Shown here piece by piece: positions 38,476-47,654 of a DNA stretch of 64,000 nucleotides. The notes beneath the pieces are model-generated. The model had not been told where the DNA came from. It made no database searches and worked only from the letters and a program-made list of their open reading frames with translations. The DNA is taken from contig DASXEH010000029.1 in the NCBI GenBank assembly GCA_036490215.1, positions 1 to 64,000 of the forward strand. Reading direction: 5' to 3'. The stretch comes from JASHSH01 sp036490215 (lineage in GTDB: Bacteria > Pseudomonadota > Alphaproteobacteria > Rhodospirillales > Magnetospirillaceae). Every line of letters begins with the position of its first letter. Positions within the stretch are counted from its first letter, which is position 1. A program made the translations under genes and the position numbers.

Positions 38476-39419
38476 GGCGCTTTGGTCGCCCCGTTCGCCA
38501 GCCAGTGCTCGATCACGAAGCGCGCAACCACGCCGCGCGGCGGCAGATGCAGCCTCATCCCCCGCACCTCTTCTTTGCGGGCGATCGCCTCGACCTCGGC
38601 ACGGGTAAACCACTGCGCATCTTCGAGCTCGGACGTATCGACGGTCAGTTCCTCGGTCAGCGCCTCGGAAACGAAGCCCATCATCAGCGACCCGGGAAAG
38701 GGCCAGGGCTGCGACGCGAGATAGGTCACCTTGCCGACCTTCACGCCGACCTCTTCGCCCACTTCGCGGCGGACGGCGCCTTCGATCGTTTCGGCCGGCG
38801 ACACAAAGCCTGCCAGCGGGGAATAGAAGCCCGGCGGAAATCGCGGCTGACGGCCAAGGATGCAGCGGTCGCCCTTGGTCACCAGAGTCAGCACTACCGG
38901 ATCGGTGCGCGGGAACTCCTGCCAGGCGCAGCTTGCATTGGTGCAGAGGCGGCGATGGCCACCATCCTTGGCGATCATCGGCGACCCGCAACGGCCACAA
39001 TGCCGGGTGCGGTTGATCCAGTTGGCGAAATGCCCCGCCATCACCACCAACTGCCCTTCGCCGGGCGACAGCGTCGTCGCCGTCTGGAAGATGCCGACAA
39101 AATCGCCATCGGGCTTCACATCGCGCGGCCGGGTCTCGATCGTCTGGGGCGCCTCGGCGGGAATCACCGCGAAGCGATAGAAGTGTTCGTACTCACCGAG
39201 GAAGATGACTTCTGCACCCTTCTCGACCTCGCCATGCACAGCGTCCCAGGACACCCAGGCCAGCGCCAGCGGCTCGATCGAAGCGCTTTTGACGCGCCCG
39301 GCTTGAATGAACATGAAGCGCGAGTCGGCGCCGCGCATCAGCGCATCCAAGGCCGGCGCGTCGAGGCGGATATGTTCGTGGCGTTCGACGGATTCGTCGA
39401 TGAAATTCAATATGTGCAT
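38472..39419 (-). CDS. nudC: NAD(+) diphosphatase / NADH pyrophosphatase NudC
   Basis: 315 residues. An N-terminal domain is followed by a zinc ribbon (CGRCGSPM ... CTNASCAW, about 140-160), the Nudix box GFVSPAETIEGAVRREVGEE, and the NudC-specific SQPWPFP motif. NudC hydrolyses NAD(H) and removes NAD caps from RNA. First gene of a five-gene minus-strand group; the divergent methyltransferase gene starts 46 bases away. Confidence 0.95.
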   Translation of the reverse strand: MHILNFIDESVERHEHIRLDAPALDALMRGADSRFMFIQAGRVKSASIEPLALAWVSWDAVHGEVEKGAEVIFLGEYEHFYRFAVIPAEAPQTIETRPRDVKPDGDFVGIFQTATTLSPGEGQLVVMAGHFANWINRTRHCGRCGSPMIAKDGGHRRLCTNASCAWQEFPRTDPVVLTLVTKGDRCILGRQPRFPPGFYSPLAGFVSPAETIEGAVRREVGEEVGVKVGKVTYLASQPWPFPGSLMMGFVSEALTEELTVDTSELEDAQWFTRAEVEAIARKEEVRGMRLHLPPRGVVARFVIEHWLANGATKAP

Positions 39420-39465
39420 AGCGCCAAGCTAGCCGGGTTCGCGGCGCGATGCCATAGTGCCGGCC

Positions 39466-40350
39466 ATGTCGGAAGTTTCGGTTTTCGATCGTGCCCAAGT
39501 CCGCCGTCAACGCGACCGCGCGGCCACCACATTTGACGAACATTCTTTTCTGTTCGAGGAAGTGGCCGATCGATTGTGTGATCGACTGCTTGACGTCACG
39601 CGCCGCTTTCCCTTGGCGCTCGATCTGGGCTGCCACACCGGCGCGCTCGGCCGGCAATTGGCGGGGCGCGGCGGGATCGAACGCCTGGTCCAATGCGATC
39701 TGTCGCTGCCGATGGCGCAGCGGGCGGGCGGTGAAGCGGTGGTGGGCGATGAAGAGGCCCTGCCCTTCGCGTCAAAGACCTTCGATCTGGTGCTGAGCAA
39801 TCTCAGCCTGCACTGGGTCAACGATCTGCCCGGCGCCCTGGTGCAAATCAATCACGCCCTCAAACCGGATGGCCTATTCCTCGCGACGATGCTGGGCGGC
39901 GAGACGTTGAACGAACTCCGCCGCTGCTTCATCGAAGCGGAATTATCCGAGGAAGGCGGCGCCGGGCCGCGCGTTTCGCCCTTCGCCGATGTCCGCGATG
40001 CTGGGGCATTGCTACAGCGCGCCGGCTTTGCTTTGCCGGTGGTCGATTTCGATATCATCACCGTGACCTATGCCGAGCCTCTGAAGCTGCTGGCCGATCT
40101 GCGCGGCATGGGCGAGACCAACGCGACGCTGGCCCGCCGCCGCAATACCACGCGGCGCGGCACCGTTATGAAGGCGATGGAGCTTTATCGCGAACGCTTC
40201 GCTGAGGCCGATGGCCGAGTCAAAGCGACGTTCCAAGTGCTGACCCTGACCGCCTGGCGGCCCCACGAATCGCAGCAGAAGCCCCTCGCCCGCGGCTCAG
40301 GCAAAGCAAGCCTGGCCGACACGTTGCGCACCAACTCTCCCAAATCCTGA
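39466..40350 (+). CDS. Class I SAM-dependent methyltransferase, NDUFAF5/BioC-like
   Basis: 294 residues from the ATG at 39466; a GTG three codons upstream is possible. The SAM-binding motif is LALDLGCHTGALG (about 50-62), then CDLSLPMAQ and DLVLSNLSLHWVNDLPGAL. The FDRAQVRRQRDRAA start and the LRGMGETNA segment match the NDUFAF5 group found in alphaproteobacteria and mitochondria, where the human protein hydroxylates an arginine of complex I subunit NDUFS7. BioC is the main alternative. Confidence 0.82.
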   Translation: MSEVSVFDRAQVRRQRDRAATTFDEHSFLFEEVADRLCDRLLDVTRRFPLALDLGCHTGALGRQLAGRGGIERLVQCDLSLPMAQRAGGEAVVGDEEALPFASKTFDLVLSNLSLHWVNDLPGALVQINHALKPDGLFLATMLGGETLNELRRCFIEAELSEEGGAGPRVSPFADVRDAGALLQRAGFALPVVDFDIITVTYAEPLKLLADLRGMGETNATLARRRNTTRRGTVMKAMELYRERFAEADGRVKATFQVLTLTAWRPHESQQKPLARGSGKASLADTLRTNSPKS

Positions 40351-40359
40351 CGCTCTCCG

Positions 40360-41070
40360 ATGCACTTTCACGCCCCGCTGGTCCGCGCGACTTTGCTGCA
40401 ACGCTATAAGCGTTTCCTCGCCGATGTGCGGTTCGACGACGGCACGATCACCACCGTCCATGTCGCCAATCCCGGCACGATGATGGGGTTGATCGCCCCC
40501 GGCGAAGAAATCTGGGTCTCACCGGCCAGCAACCCCGACCGCAAGCTACAATGGAATTGGGAGTTGGTGACCGACAACGGCCATCTGGTCGGGATCAACA
40601 CCGCCCATCCCAATGCCATCGTTGCCGAAGCGCTGAAGGCCGACGCGATTCCAGGGCTGCGCGGCTACGAGATGCATCGCCGCGAGGTGAAATACGGCAA
40701 GAACTCGCGCATCGACGTGCTGCTCGAAAGTCCCGGCAAGCCCGCCTGCTATCTCGAGGTCAAAAACGTCCATATGAAACGCGGGCCGGATGCCTGTTTT
40801 CCCGATTGCGTCACCGCCCGCGGCGCCAAGCATCTGGAAGAACTCTCAGATATGGTCCGGGCCGGGTATCGGGCCGTCATGCTGTTCCTGGTCCAGCGCG
40901 ACGACTGCAAAGATTTCACCTTTGCCGACGACATCGACCCGGCCTATACCGCGGCCTTCGACCGGGCCATGGCAGCCGGGGTCGAGGCCCTCTGTTACGC
41001 CTGCCGGCTGTCCTTGACCGAAATCGCCCTGGATCACCCGCTTGTTATCGCCTGGCCGCGCGCTAAATAA
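40360..41070 (+). CDS. sfsA: DNA/RNA nuclease-like protein SfsA
   Basis: 236 residues, the normal family length. An N-terminal OB-like domain (RYKRFLADVRFDDG ... VHVANPGTM) is followed by a PD-(D/E)xK-like core (SRIDVLLES, CYLEVKNVHM). SfsA was named for sugar fermentation stimulation in E. coli; biochemical role uncertain. It follows the methyltransferase by 9 bases. Confidence 0.94.
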   Translation: MHFHAPLVRATLLQRYKRFLADVRFDDGTITTVHVANPGTMMGLIAPGEEIWVSPASNPDRKLQWNWELVTDNGHLVGINTAHPNAIVAEALKADAIPGLRGYEMHRREVKYGKNSRIDVLLESPGKPACYLEVKNVHMKRGPDACFPDCVTARGAKHLEELSDMVRAGYRAVMLFLVQRDDCKDFTFADDIDPAYTAAFDRAMAAGVEALCYACRLSLTEIALDHPLVIAWPRAK

Positions 41071-41155
41071 ACCCCTAACCCGTGCCCTAAAGCGCCGTAT
41101 GGAAATCCTCGCCGCGGCAGGCTAGAATCCGGGAACAGCTACGGAACACCGATTG

Positions 41156-41968
41156 ATGGATCGCGAAGACACCAAGCGCGAAGCTCAGCGCGTCACAATT
41201 CACGGCCCCGAGGCTTTCGCGGGCATGCGCAAGGCTGGCCACATGGCCGCCGAACTGCTCGACTACATCGCCCCCTTCGTCGTTCCCGGCGTGACGACCA
41301 ACAAGCTCGATCAGATTTGCGAAGAGTGGACCCAGGCGCATGGCGCGATCTCCGCCCCGCTGGGCTATCGCGGCTTTCCGAAATCGATCTGCACCTCGAT
41401 CAACCATGTCGTCTGCCACGGTATCCCTGGCGATCGCGCGCTCGATGACGGCGACATCGTCAATATCGACGTCACGCCGATCGTCGATGGCTGGCATGGC
41501 GATTCGAGCCGCATGTATTACGTCGGCAAGGTCGGCGTGAAGGCACGCAAGCTCTGCGACGTGACCTATGAATCTCTGATGCGCGGCATCGCGGTGGTGA
41601 AGCCGGGTGCGACGCTTGGCGATATCGGTCACGCGATCCAGGAATACGTGGAGGAAAATCGCTTCTCGGTGGTGCGCGAATTCTGCGGCCATGGGATCAG
41701 CAAGATCTTCCACGAGCCGCCGAATGTGATGCATTTCGGCCGCCCCAAAGACGGTCTGGTGATCAAACCGGGCATGATCTTCACGATCGAGCCGATGGTG
41801 AATGCCGGCCGCTGGGAGACGAAGATTCTCTCCGATGGCTGGACCGCTGTGACCAAGGATCGCAGCCTTTCGGCGCAGTTCGAGCACACGATCGGCGTCA
41901 CGGAAACCGGCTGCGAGATCTTCACCCTCTCGCCGACAGGCCTCGACCGACCGCCCTATGCGGCCTGA
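41156..41968 (+). CDS. map: Methionine aminopeptidase, type I
   Basis: 270 residues from the ATG at 41156 (a TTG one codon earlier is less likely). The five metal ligands lie in DGDIVNIDVTPIVDGWHGDSS, GHGISKIFHEPP and FTIEPMVN, and again in QFEHTIGVTE. It removes the initiator methionine and is essential in most bacteria. It overlaps the radC start by 11 bases. Confidence 0.97.
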   Translation: MDREDTKREAQRVTIHGPEAFAGMRKAGHMAAELLDYIAPFVVPGVTTNKLDQICEEWTQAHGAISAPLGYRGFPKSICTSINHVVCHGIPGDRALDDGDIVNIDVTPIVDGWHGDSSRMYYVGKVGVKARKLCDVTYESLMRGIAVVKPGATLGDIGHAIQEYVEENRFSVVREFCGHGISKIFHEPPNVMHFGRPKDGLVIKPGMIFTIEPMVNAGRWETKILSDGWTAVTKDRSLSAQFEHTIGVTETGCEIFTLSPTGLDRPPYAA

Positions 41969-42686
41969 CGCGACCGAATCGGCGCGGAATTCAGGCACCG
42001 ACGACGGCTCGACTGAGCCGCATTATCTCGGCCACCGGCAACGCTTGCGCGACCGCTTTCAAAAGGGCGGCGCCGATGCGTTGGCCGATTACGAGCTTCT
42101 CGAACTCATCCTGTTCCTCGCCATCCCCCGCCGCGACGTGAAGCCGCTGGCCAAGGCGCTGCTGAAGGAATTCGGCAGCCTGCAGGGCGTGTTGGGCGCG
42201 GAGGTCGGGCGGCTGGCGGATTTCGAGGGGCTGAACGAGAACGCCGCCGTGACGCTCAAAGTCGTGGCCGCGGCGGCCCGTAGCATGACGCGCGAACAGG
42301 TGATTCAGCGTAATGTGCTGACCAGCTGGGACAAGCTGATCGAGTATTGCCGCACGGCGCTGGCGCACGAGCCCACCGAACGCTTCCACCTGCTCTTTCT
42401 CGACCGCAAGAACACGCTGATCGCCGACGAGGTGCAACAGGAAGGCACGATCGATCACACGCCGGTCTACCCGCGCGAAGTGGTCAAGCGGGCGCTGGAG
42501 CTCAATGCCAGCGCCATCATCATGGTGCACAACCATCCCTCAGGCGATACCGCGCCCAGCCGCGCCGATATCGAGATGACCAAGCGCGTCCGCGACGCGC
42601 TAAGCGCGGTCAACATCGCGTTGCACGACCACCTCGTGATCGGCCGCGCGGGCCATACGAGTTTCAAAGTCCTAGGCCTGCTCTAA
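41958..42686 (+). CDS. radC: RadC family JAMM-domain protein
   Basis: 242 residues. A helix-hairpin-helix part (about 40-110) is followed by a JAMM metal site HNHPSGDTAPSRADIEMT with His191, His193 and Asp204. RadC-like proteins were once linked to repair, but their real role is unclear; some are found in mobile-element contexts, whereas this copy is in the common map-radC chromosomal order. Confidence 0.94.
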   Translation: MRPDATESARNSGTDDGSTEPHYLGHRQRLRDRFQKGGADALADYELLELILFLAIPRRDVKPLAKALLKEFGSLQGVLGAEVGRLADFEGLNENAAVTLKVVAAAARSMTREQVIQRNVLTSWDKLIEYCRTALAHEPTERFHLLFLDRKNTLIADEVQQEGTIDHTPVYPREVVKRALELNASAIIMVHNHPSGDTAPSRADIEMTKRVRDALSAVNIALHDHLVIGRAGHTSFKVLGLL

Positions 42687-42822
42687 GGGTCTTTGCCCGC
42701 CCTCCCGAGGCGCGCCCCTAGGCCAATTTCCCGATGATTTCCATAGCCTTGCTCCATTTCGGTCACACCTTGGCCACAATGGGCCAACACCCTTCGGCGC
42801 ATAATTAAGAAGGTTGAATGCT

Positions 42823-44313
42823 ATGACCAAAGAAACGAACAAAGCCAAGACGGGCATTGCCGGTCTTGATGAAATCCTGTCCGGCGGCCTTTCGCGAGGC
42901 CACATCTTTCTATTGGAGGGCGAACCGGGAGCCGGCAAGACCACCATCGCCCTCCAATTCCTACTGGAAGGGGCAAAAGCCGGAGAACGGTCGCTTTACG
43001 TGACTCTTTCAGAGACCGAGGAGGAGCTTCGTCAAGGGGCGGCCTCCCATGGATGGACGATGGGTAGCGAGGTCGAGATTTTCGAGCTGACACCGCCGGA
43101 AAGCCTGCTCGACTCCGAGCAGCAGCAGAGTTTGCTTTATTCGTCGGACCTCGAACTCGGCGAGACGACCAAAAGCATCTTCGAGGCGGTCGAGCGCCTG
43201 AAACCGAGCCGCATCGTGCTCGACAGTCTTTCGGAAATCAGGCTCCTGGCACAAAGCTCGCTCCGCTATCGCCGGCAGATTCTCGCCGTGAAGCATTTTC
43301 TGGTGCGGCATGGCGCTACCGTACTGATGCTCGACGATCTCACGACCGAAGTCGGCGACAAGACCGTCCACAGCATCGCCCATGGCGTTGTCCGGTTGGA
43401 GGAATTGACGCCCGCCTACGGTTCAGAACGGCGCCGCTTGCGCGTCCTCAAATATCGCGGCCAGAAGTACCGCGGCGGCTTCCACGACTTCACCATCAAC
43501 TACGACGGCATCAATGTATTCCCGCGTCTCGTCGCATCGGAACATCATAGCGGATTCGCCCGAACGCAGTTTTCGACCGGCATCAGCGAATTCGATGCCC
43601 TGCTCGGCGGCGGCGTCGAGGCGGGGTCGAGCACCTTGGTTCTCGGGCCTGCCGGAACGGGAAAATCACTCATCGTTCTCACTTTCGTCATGGCCGCCAT
43701 CGCGCGTGGCGAAAAAGCGGCGATATTCGCGTTCGACGAGGAACTTGGATTGCTGTTTGCGCGCATGAAGAAATTGGGGATCGATCTCGAGACCGCGCGC
43801 GGGCGAGGCGATCTGATCATCGAACAAGTCGATGCCGCCGAACTGTCTCCCGGCGAATTCGCCCATCGCGTCCGCAAGACGGTCGACTCAATGAAAATCA
43901 AGACGGTCGTGATCGACAGCTTGAACGGATATCAAGCAGCGATGCCCGAGGAGAATTCACTCATCCTCCACATGCACGAATTGCTGCAATACCTGAACCG
44001 TCGCGGCGCGGCGACATTCATGACCGTCGCACAGCATGGGCTGGTCGGCGACATGCAGTCGCCCGTCGATGTGACGTATTTGGCGGATACCGTGATTCTG
44101 CTTCGTTACTTCGAGGCGATGGGCCGCGTGCGGCGCGCCATATCGATCATCAAAAAGCGGTCGGGCTTCCACGAATCGACCATTCGCGAATTCCGTATCG
44201 ACAATACGGGCCTTACGCTTGGTGAACCGCTCGAGGCATTTCAGGGCGTGCTGCGCGGCGTGCCCACCTATTCCGGCGCAAACTCCCCCCTGCTCGGAAG
44301 CGAGAAGACGTGA
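42823..44313 (+). CDS. kaiC: KaiC-like double-domain RecA-fold ATPase
   Basis: 496 residues from the ATG at 42823 with AGAAGG about 9 bases upstream. Two tandem KaiC domains have Walker A GEPGAGKT (33-40) and GPAGTGKS (275-282), and Walker B strands IVLDSLSEIR and TVVIDSLNGY. The C-terminus resembles cyanobacterial KaiC (DTVILLRYFE, RAISIIKKRSGFHESTIREF). Aligned by eye on that motif, the Ser/Thr pair that KaiC autophosphorylates reads Thr-Tyr. No kaiA or kaiB is nearby. It overlaps the downstream histidine kinase gene by four bases (GTGA), implying a shared signalling role. Confidence 0.9.
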   Translation: MTKETNKAKTGIAGLDEILSGGLSRGHIFLLEGEPGAGKTTIALQFLLEGAKAGERSLYVTLSETEEELRQGAASHGWTMGSEVEIFELTPPESLLDSEQQQSLLYSSDLELGETTKSIFEAVERLKPSRIVLDSLSEIRLLAQSSLRYRRQILAVKHFLVRHGATVLMLDDLTTEVGDKTVHSIAHGVVRLEELTPAYGSERRRLRVLKYRGQKYRGGFHDFTINYDGINVFPRLVASEHHSGFARTQFSTGISEFDALLGGGVEAGSSTLVLGPAGTGKSLIVLTFVMAAIARGEKAAIFAFDEELGLLFARMKKLGIDLETARGRGDLIIEQVDAAELSPGEFAHRVRKTVDSMKIKTVVIDSLNGYQAAMPEENSLILHMHELLQYLNRRGAATFMTVAQHGLVGDMQSPVDVTYLADTVILLRYFEAMGRVRRAISIIKKRSGFHESTIREFRIDNTGLTLGEPLEAFQGVLRGVPTYSGANSPLLGSEKT

Positions 44314-46427
44314 ACCCGGGACCGCTTTCAGAACGTGCGGTGATCTTGGCGCCCAACGGGCGCGACGCTCAGATCGCAACGCTCATTCTGAAGGAAGCGG
44401 GTTTCTCGGCCGGGATTGTGAACGACCTTTCGTCGCTCTGTGCTGAATTCGACAAAGGCGCCGGCCTCGCCATCATCGCCGACGAAGCGACGCGCGATGC
44501 CGATTTGCGGCCCTTGGTCGAGTTTTTGCGGCACCAACCGGCATGGTCCGACATGCCGATCGTCTTGATGACCCAGCACGGTCATGGGGTGGAGCGCAAC
44601 CCGATTGCGGCCAGGCTCGCCGAAAATCTGGGCAATGTGACCTTCATCGAACGGCCCTTCCACTCGACCACCTTGATCAGCATCGTGGCGGCGGCCGTTC
44701 GCAGCCGCCGCCGTCAATACGAAGCCCGGTCACGCCTCGAACAATTGAGCGAGGGCGAAAGGCGGTTGCAGACCGCGTTGACCGCGGGTCATCTCGGTTC
44801 ATGGATTGTCGACGTTCCAACGATGACGCTGCATGTTTCGGATAGCGGCCGGGCCCATTTCGGACGCTCGCCCGGCGACCCGTTTTCATTCGACGACCTC
44901 GAGAAATCGGTCCATCCGGAAGACCGGGCGCGCCGGCGTGAGGCTATTGAACTCACCCTTCGAACCGGCGCGGACTACATCATCGAATACCGCACAATTT
45001 GGCCTGACCGTTCCGTGCATTGGATCGATGTCCATGCGCGGGCGATCAAAAGCCCGGCCGGCGCGGTCAGCCAGCTTGTCGGCGTCACCACCGATATTAC
45101 TGTGCGCAAAACATCCGAGCTGGAGCAAACGCGTCTGCTGAACGAGCTGGCGGCGGAACGCGCGGCACTGTCGGTTCTGACCGCGACCCTTGAACAGCGC
45201 GTTGAGCAGCGGACCGTGGAATTGATGGCCGAGGTCACCGCGCGCGAAAAGGCGCAGAAGCAATTGCTCCAATCCCAAAAGATGGAAGCGGTGGGCCAGC
45301 TGACGGGTGGCGTCGCCCACGATTTCAACAATCTTCTGATGGCCGTTATGGGCAATCTGGAGGTTCTCAGCCACCGTCTCGCGAACGACCCGCGGGCCAA
45401 GCGCTTGATCGAAGGCGCCATCGAGGGCGTGGAGCGCGGCGCATCGCTCACGCAGCGGATGCTTGCCTTTGCACGACAGCAAGACCTGAAGACGGGCCCT
45501 GTCGATTTGTCAGCGCTCTTATCTGGGATGCACGATCTTCTCGGACGCAGCCTCGGCCCGAATATCGCTTTGTTTTTGCGCGCGGACAAAACACTGCTGC
45601 CTGCACAGGTCGATGCCCAGCAGGTGGAACTGGCGATTCTCAATCTGGCGATCAACGCACGAGACGCAATGCCCGACGGGGGCACGATCACCATCAGCCT
45701 CGACCAGGAGACCGTCAACGCGAAGACCGGGCTGCGCAAAGGATCGTATCTGCGCGTTCGCGTATCCGACAACGGCTGCGGTATGGATGCCACGACGCTC
45801 AGCAAGGCTGTCGAACCCTTCTTCTCGACCAAGCCGCTCGGCAAGGGCACTGGATTAGGGTTGTCCATGGTGCACGGGCTTGCCGTCCAGCTCGGCGGCC
45901 TGCTTGAACTGTCCAGCGAAGTGAACAAGGGAACCGACGCGACCTTGTGGCTGCCCGCCGCCGAACAGCCCTTGCCTTCGAAGAAAAAACCGGCTCCGGA
46001 GAAGCCGAAAGTAGTGGCCCCTTCTCATCTGGCGACGATTCTCGTCGTCGATGACGATCCTCTGATCTCAACCAGCACCGTCCAGATGCTCGAAGATTTG
46101 GGTCATGCAGCGATCTGGGCAGACTCCGGCCAACGTGCCCTGGAGATTCTGGAAGAAGGACACGCCATCGATCTCATGCTGACGGATCAATCCATGCCGG
46201 GCATGACCGGCATCGAGCTCGCCGAGATCGTCCTCAGCAAACACCCCTCCCTGCCCGTCCTCTTGACGACCGGCTACGCCGATCTGCCCCTGGGAGAAAG
46301 GACGGAGCTTCCACGCCTGTCAAAGCCGTATCGTCAGGCGCAATTGGAAGCGATGATCAGCAAGCTGCTGAGAGGCATACGACTGTCGGAGGCCATTGGG
46401 GCGGACGCTGCGACGGAACACCTATAG
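44310..46427 (+). CDS. Hybrid histidine kinase with N-terminal receiver-like, PAS, kinase and C-terminal receiver domains
   Basis: 705 residues from the GTG at 44310 overlapping the kaiC stop. Order: receiver-like fold (about 8-130) without a clear acidic triad, PAS/PAC (about 152-268; WIDVHARAIKSPAGAV), coiled coil, HisKA with His337 in GGVAHDFNNLL, ATPase with N-box LAINARDAMPDGG, DNGCGMD and GKGTGLGLSMVHG, and a receiver domain with Asp626 in LMLTDQSMPGM. It probably senses a cytoplasmic cue, as no membrane helices are visible. Coupling to KaiC suggests that the ATPase is part of its input or output. No separate response regulator lies next to it. Confidence 0.9.
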   Translation: MNPGPLSERAVILAPNGRDAQIATLILKEAGFSAGIVNDLSSLCAEFDKGAGLAIIADEATRDADLRPLVEFLRHQPAWSDMPIVLMTQHGHGVERNPIAARLAENLGNVTFIERPFHSTTLISIVAAAVRSRRRQYEARSRLEQLSEGERRLQTALTAGHLGSWIVDVPTMTLHVSDSGRAHFGRSPGDPFSFDDLEKSVHPEDRARRREAIELTLRTGADYIIEYRTIWPDRSVHWIDVHARAIKSPAGAVSQLVGVTTDITVRKTSELEQTRLLNELAAERAALSVLTATLEQRVEQRTVELMAEVTAREKAQKQLLQSQKMEAVGQLTGGVAHDFNNLLMAVMGNLEVLSHRLANDPRAKRLIEGAIEGVERGASLTQRMLAFARQQDLKTGPVDLSALLSGMHDLLGRSLGPNIALFLRADKTLLPAQVDAQQVELAILNLAINARDAMPDGGTITISLDQETVNAKTGLRKGSYLRVRVSDNGCGMDATTLSKAVEPFFSTKPLGKGTGLGLSMVHGLAVQLGGLLELSSEVNKGTDATLWLPAAEQPLPSKKKPAPEKPKVVAPSHLATILVVDDDPLISTSTVQMLEDLGHAAIWADSGQRALEILEEGHAIDLMLTDQSMPGMTGIELAEIVLSKHPSLPVLLTTGYADLPLGERTELPRLSKPYRQAQLEAMISKLLRGIRLSEAIGADAATEHL

Positions 46428-46727
46428 CGCCTGCATGAAGGCGCGCTCTTCGTTGATGATGCAGCCTGCCGCCATCGCGTCGCGCAAATGGCCTGAAGCC
46501 TCGGGATCGACAGCAAGCTTTTCACGATAGTGCTGATACGTCGCGAGATCGGGAAACGCGATCAGCCCTATGGCGAGATTGGCCAGCCCTGCGATCTTGG
46601 TCGGCAGGTAGTAACCGACATAGGTCCCGCCGCAACGCTCGATCCCGCTCTTGATGCCTTTGGCGTAGGTGGTAAACGCATCGATCTTTTGAAAATCGAG
46701 TGTGTAGCGAATGCACAATGTGATCAT
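46422..46727 (-). CDS. NIPSNAP family protein
   Basis: 101 residues from the ATG at 46727 with a strong AAGGAGG. A ferredoxin-like fold: MITLCIRYTLDFQKIDAFTTYA, GIERCGGTYVGYYLPTKIAG and LIAFPDLATYQHYREKL are typical of NIPSNAP/dimeric alpha-beta barrel proteins. No enzymatic residues can be assigned. It ends 6 bases inside the convergent end of the histidine kinase gene. Confidence 0.85.
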   Translation of the reverse strand: MITLCIRYTLDFQKIDAFTTYAKGIKSGIERCGGTYVGYYLPTKIAGLANLAIGLIAFPDLATYQHYREKLAVDPEASGHLRDAMAAGCIINEERAFMQAL

Positions 46728-46803
46728 GGTCGCCTCCTTTTGTGGAGACGACTCAATCACCGACGACGAGGCTGACGTTTCGATTCCGGTCGAAACGTGC
46801 CGT

Positions 46804-47550
46804 TCAAAGAACGGATCGCAGAATTAGGTTGGCGCCCAAGATCAGCAGGCCGATAAAGAACAGCAGCCGGAATGTCGTGGGATTGACTCGCGCCCGCACC
46901 CACTGCCCCGCCATCATGCCGATCAACGCCGGTGCCGTGCACACGGCCGACTCGCCGACCGCCGTGATGTGGAAGGCATCATGTGTCGCAAGGCCAGCGG
47001 CCAAGGCAATGGTTGAGACGGTGAAGGACAGGCCGAGCGTCTGGACCAGATCGTCTTTGTTCAGGCCGAGCGCCTGAAGATAGGGTACGGCGGGAATGAC
47101 GAAAACGCCTGTGGCGCCGGTCACGACACCGGTCGCTGCGCCGATGACGGGCGCGAGCCAACGCTCCATCGGCCGCGAAACCGTGAGTTGCACCTTGGCG
47201 AGGCCCACCAGCGCATAGACGACCAAGGCAATGCCCAAGCCCAAGGTCGCGTTACTCATGCCGCCTCCCGCGATCAATCCCGTCGACAACCATGTCGCGA
47301 TGAAGATGGCGATCAGCATCGTCCAGATGCGCTTGGCCGTTTGCACGCGATTGGGCCCGGCGACGAATTGCCAAACATTGGTGACCACCGATGGGATCAC
47401 GAGCAGCGCGGCCGCTTCGGCCGGCGCCATGATCAGACCCAAAAGGCCGATTGCGACGGTGGGCAATCCCATGCCCGTCACGCCTTTGATCACGCCCGCC
47501 AGGACGAATGTCAGTCCGATCAGAACGTAGGGAAGATAGCCGTCATGCAT
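46804..47550 (-). CDS. TauE/SafE family sulfite exporter-like permease
   Basis: 248 residues with about eight hydrophobic segments in two similar halves (GVIKGVTGMGLPTVAIGLLGL and GAATGVVTGATGVFVIPAVPYLQALG), the internal repeat typical of TauE/SafE. Substrates in the family include sulfite, sulfoacetate and other organic anions, so the cargo is unknown. Same strand as the downstream NIPSNAP gene, 76 bases apart. Confidence 0.9.
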   Translation of the reverse strand: MHDGYLPYVLIGLTFVLAGVIKGVTGMGLPTVAIGLLGLIMAPAEAAALLVIPSVVTNVWQFVAGPNRVQTAKRIWTMLIAIFIATWLSTGLIAGGGMSNATLGLGIALVVYALVGLAKVQLTVSRPMERWLAPVIGAATGVVTGATGVFVIPAVPYLQALGLNKDDLVQTLGLSFTVSTIALAAGLATHDAFHITAVGESAVCTAPALIGMMAGQWVRARVNPTTFRLLFFIGLLILGANLILRSVL

Positions 47551-47604
47551 CCGCTGAACTTGGCGCGGATGCGGCGCGAAGACAACGCCTTCGACTTGGA
47601 AACG

Positions 47605-47637
47605 AAAAAGGCGCCCGGACCCTTCGATCCGAGCGCC
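47605..47637 (-). terminator. Rho-independent terminator after the DUF6600 gene
   Basis: On the minus strand GGCGC-T-CGGA pairs with TCCG-G-GCGCC (47628-47637 with 47610-47619) with a single mismatch and is followed directly by five T. It lies 18 bases past the stop of the FecR/DUF6600 gene. Confidence 0.8.
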
Positions 47638-47654
47638 TTTCGTCGCGGTCTCGC

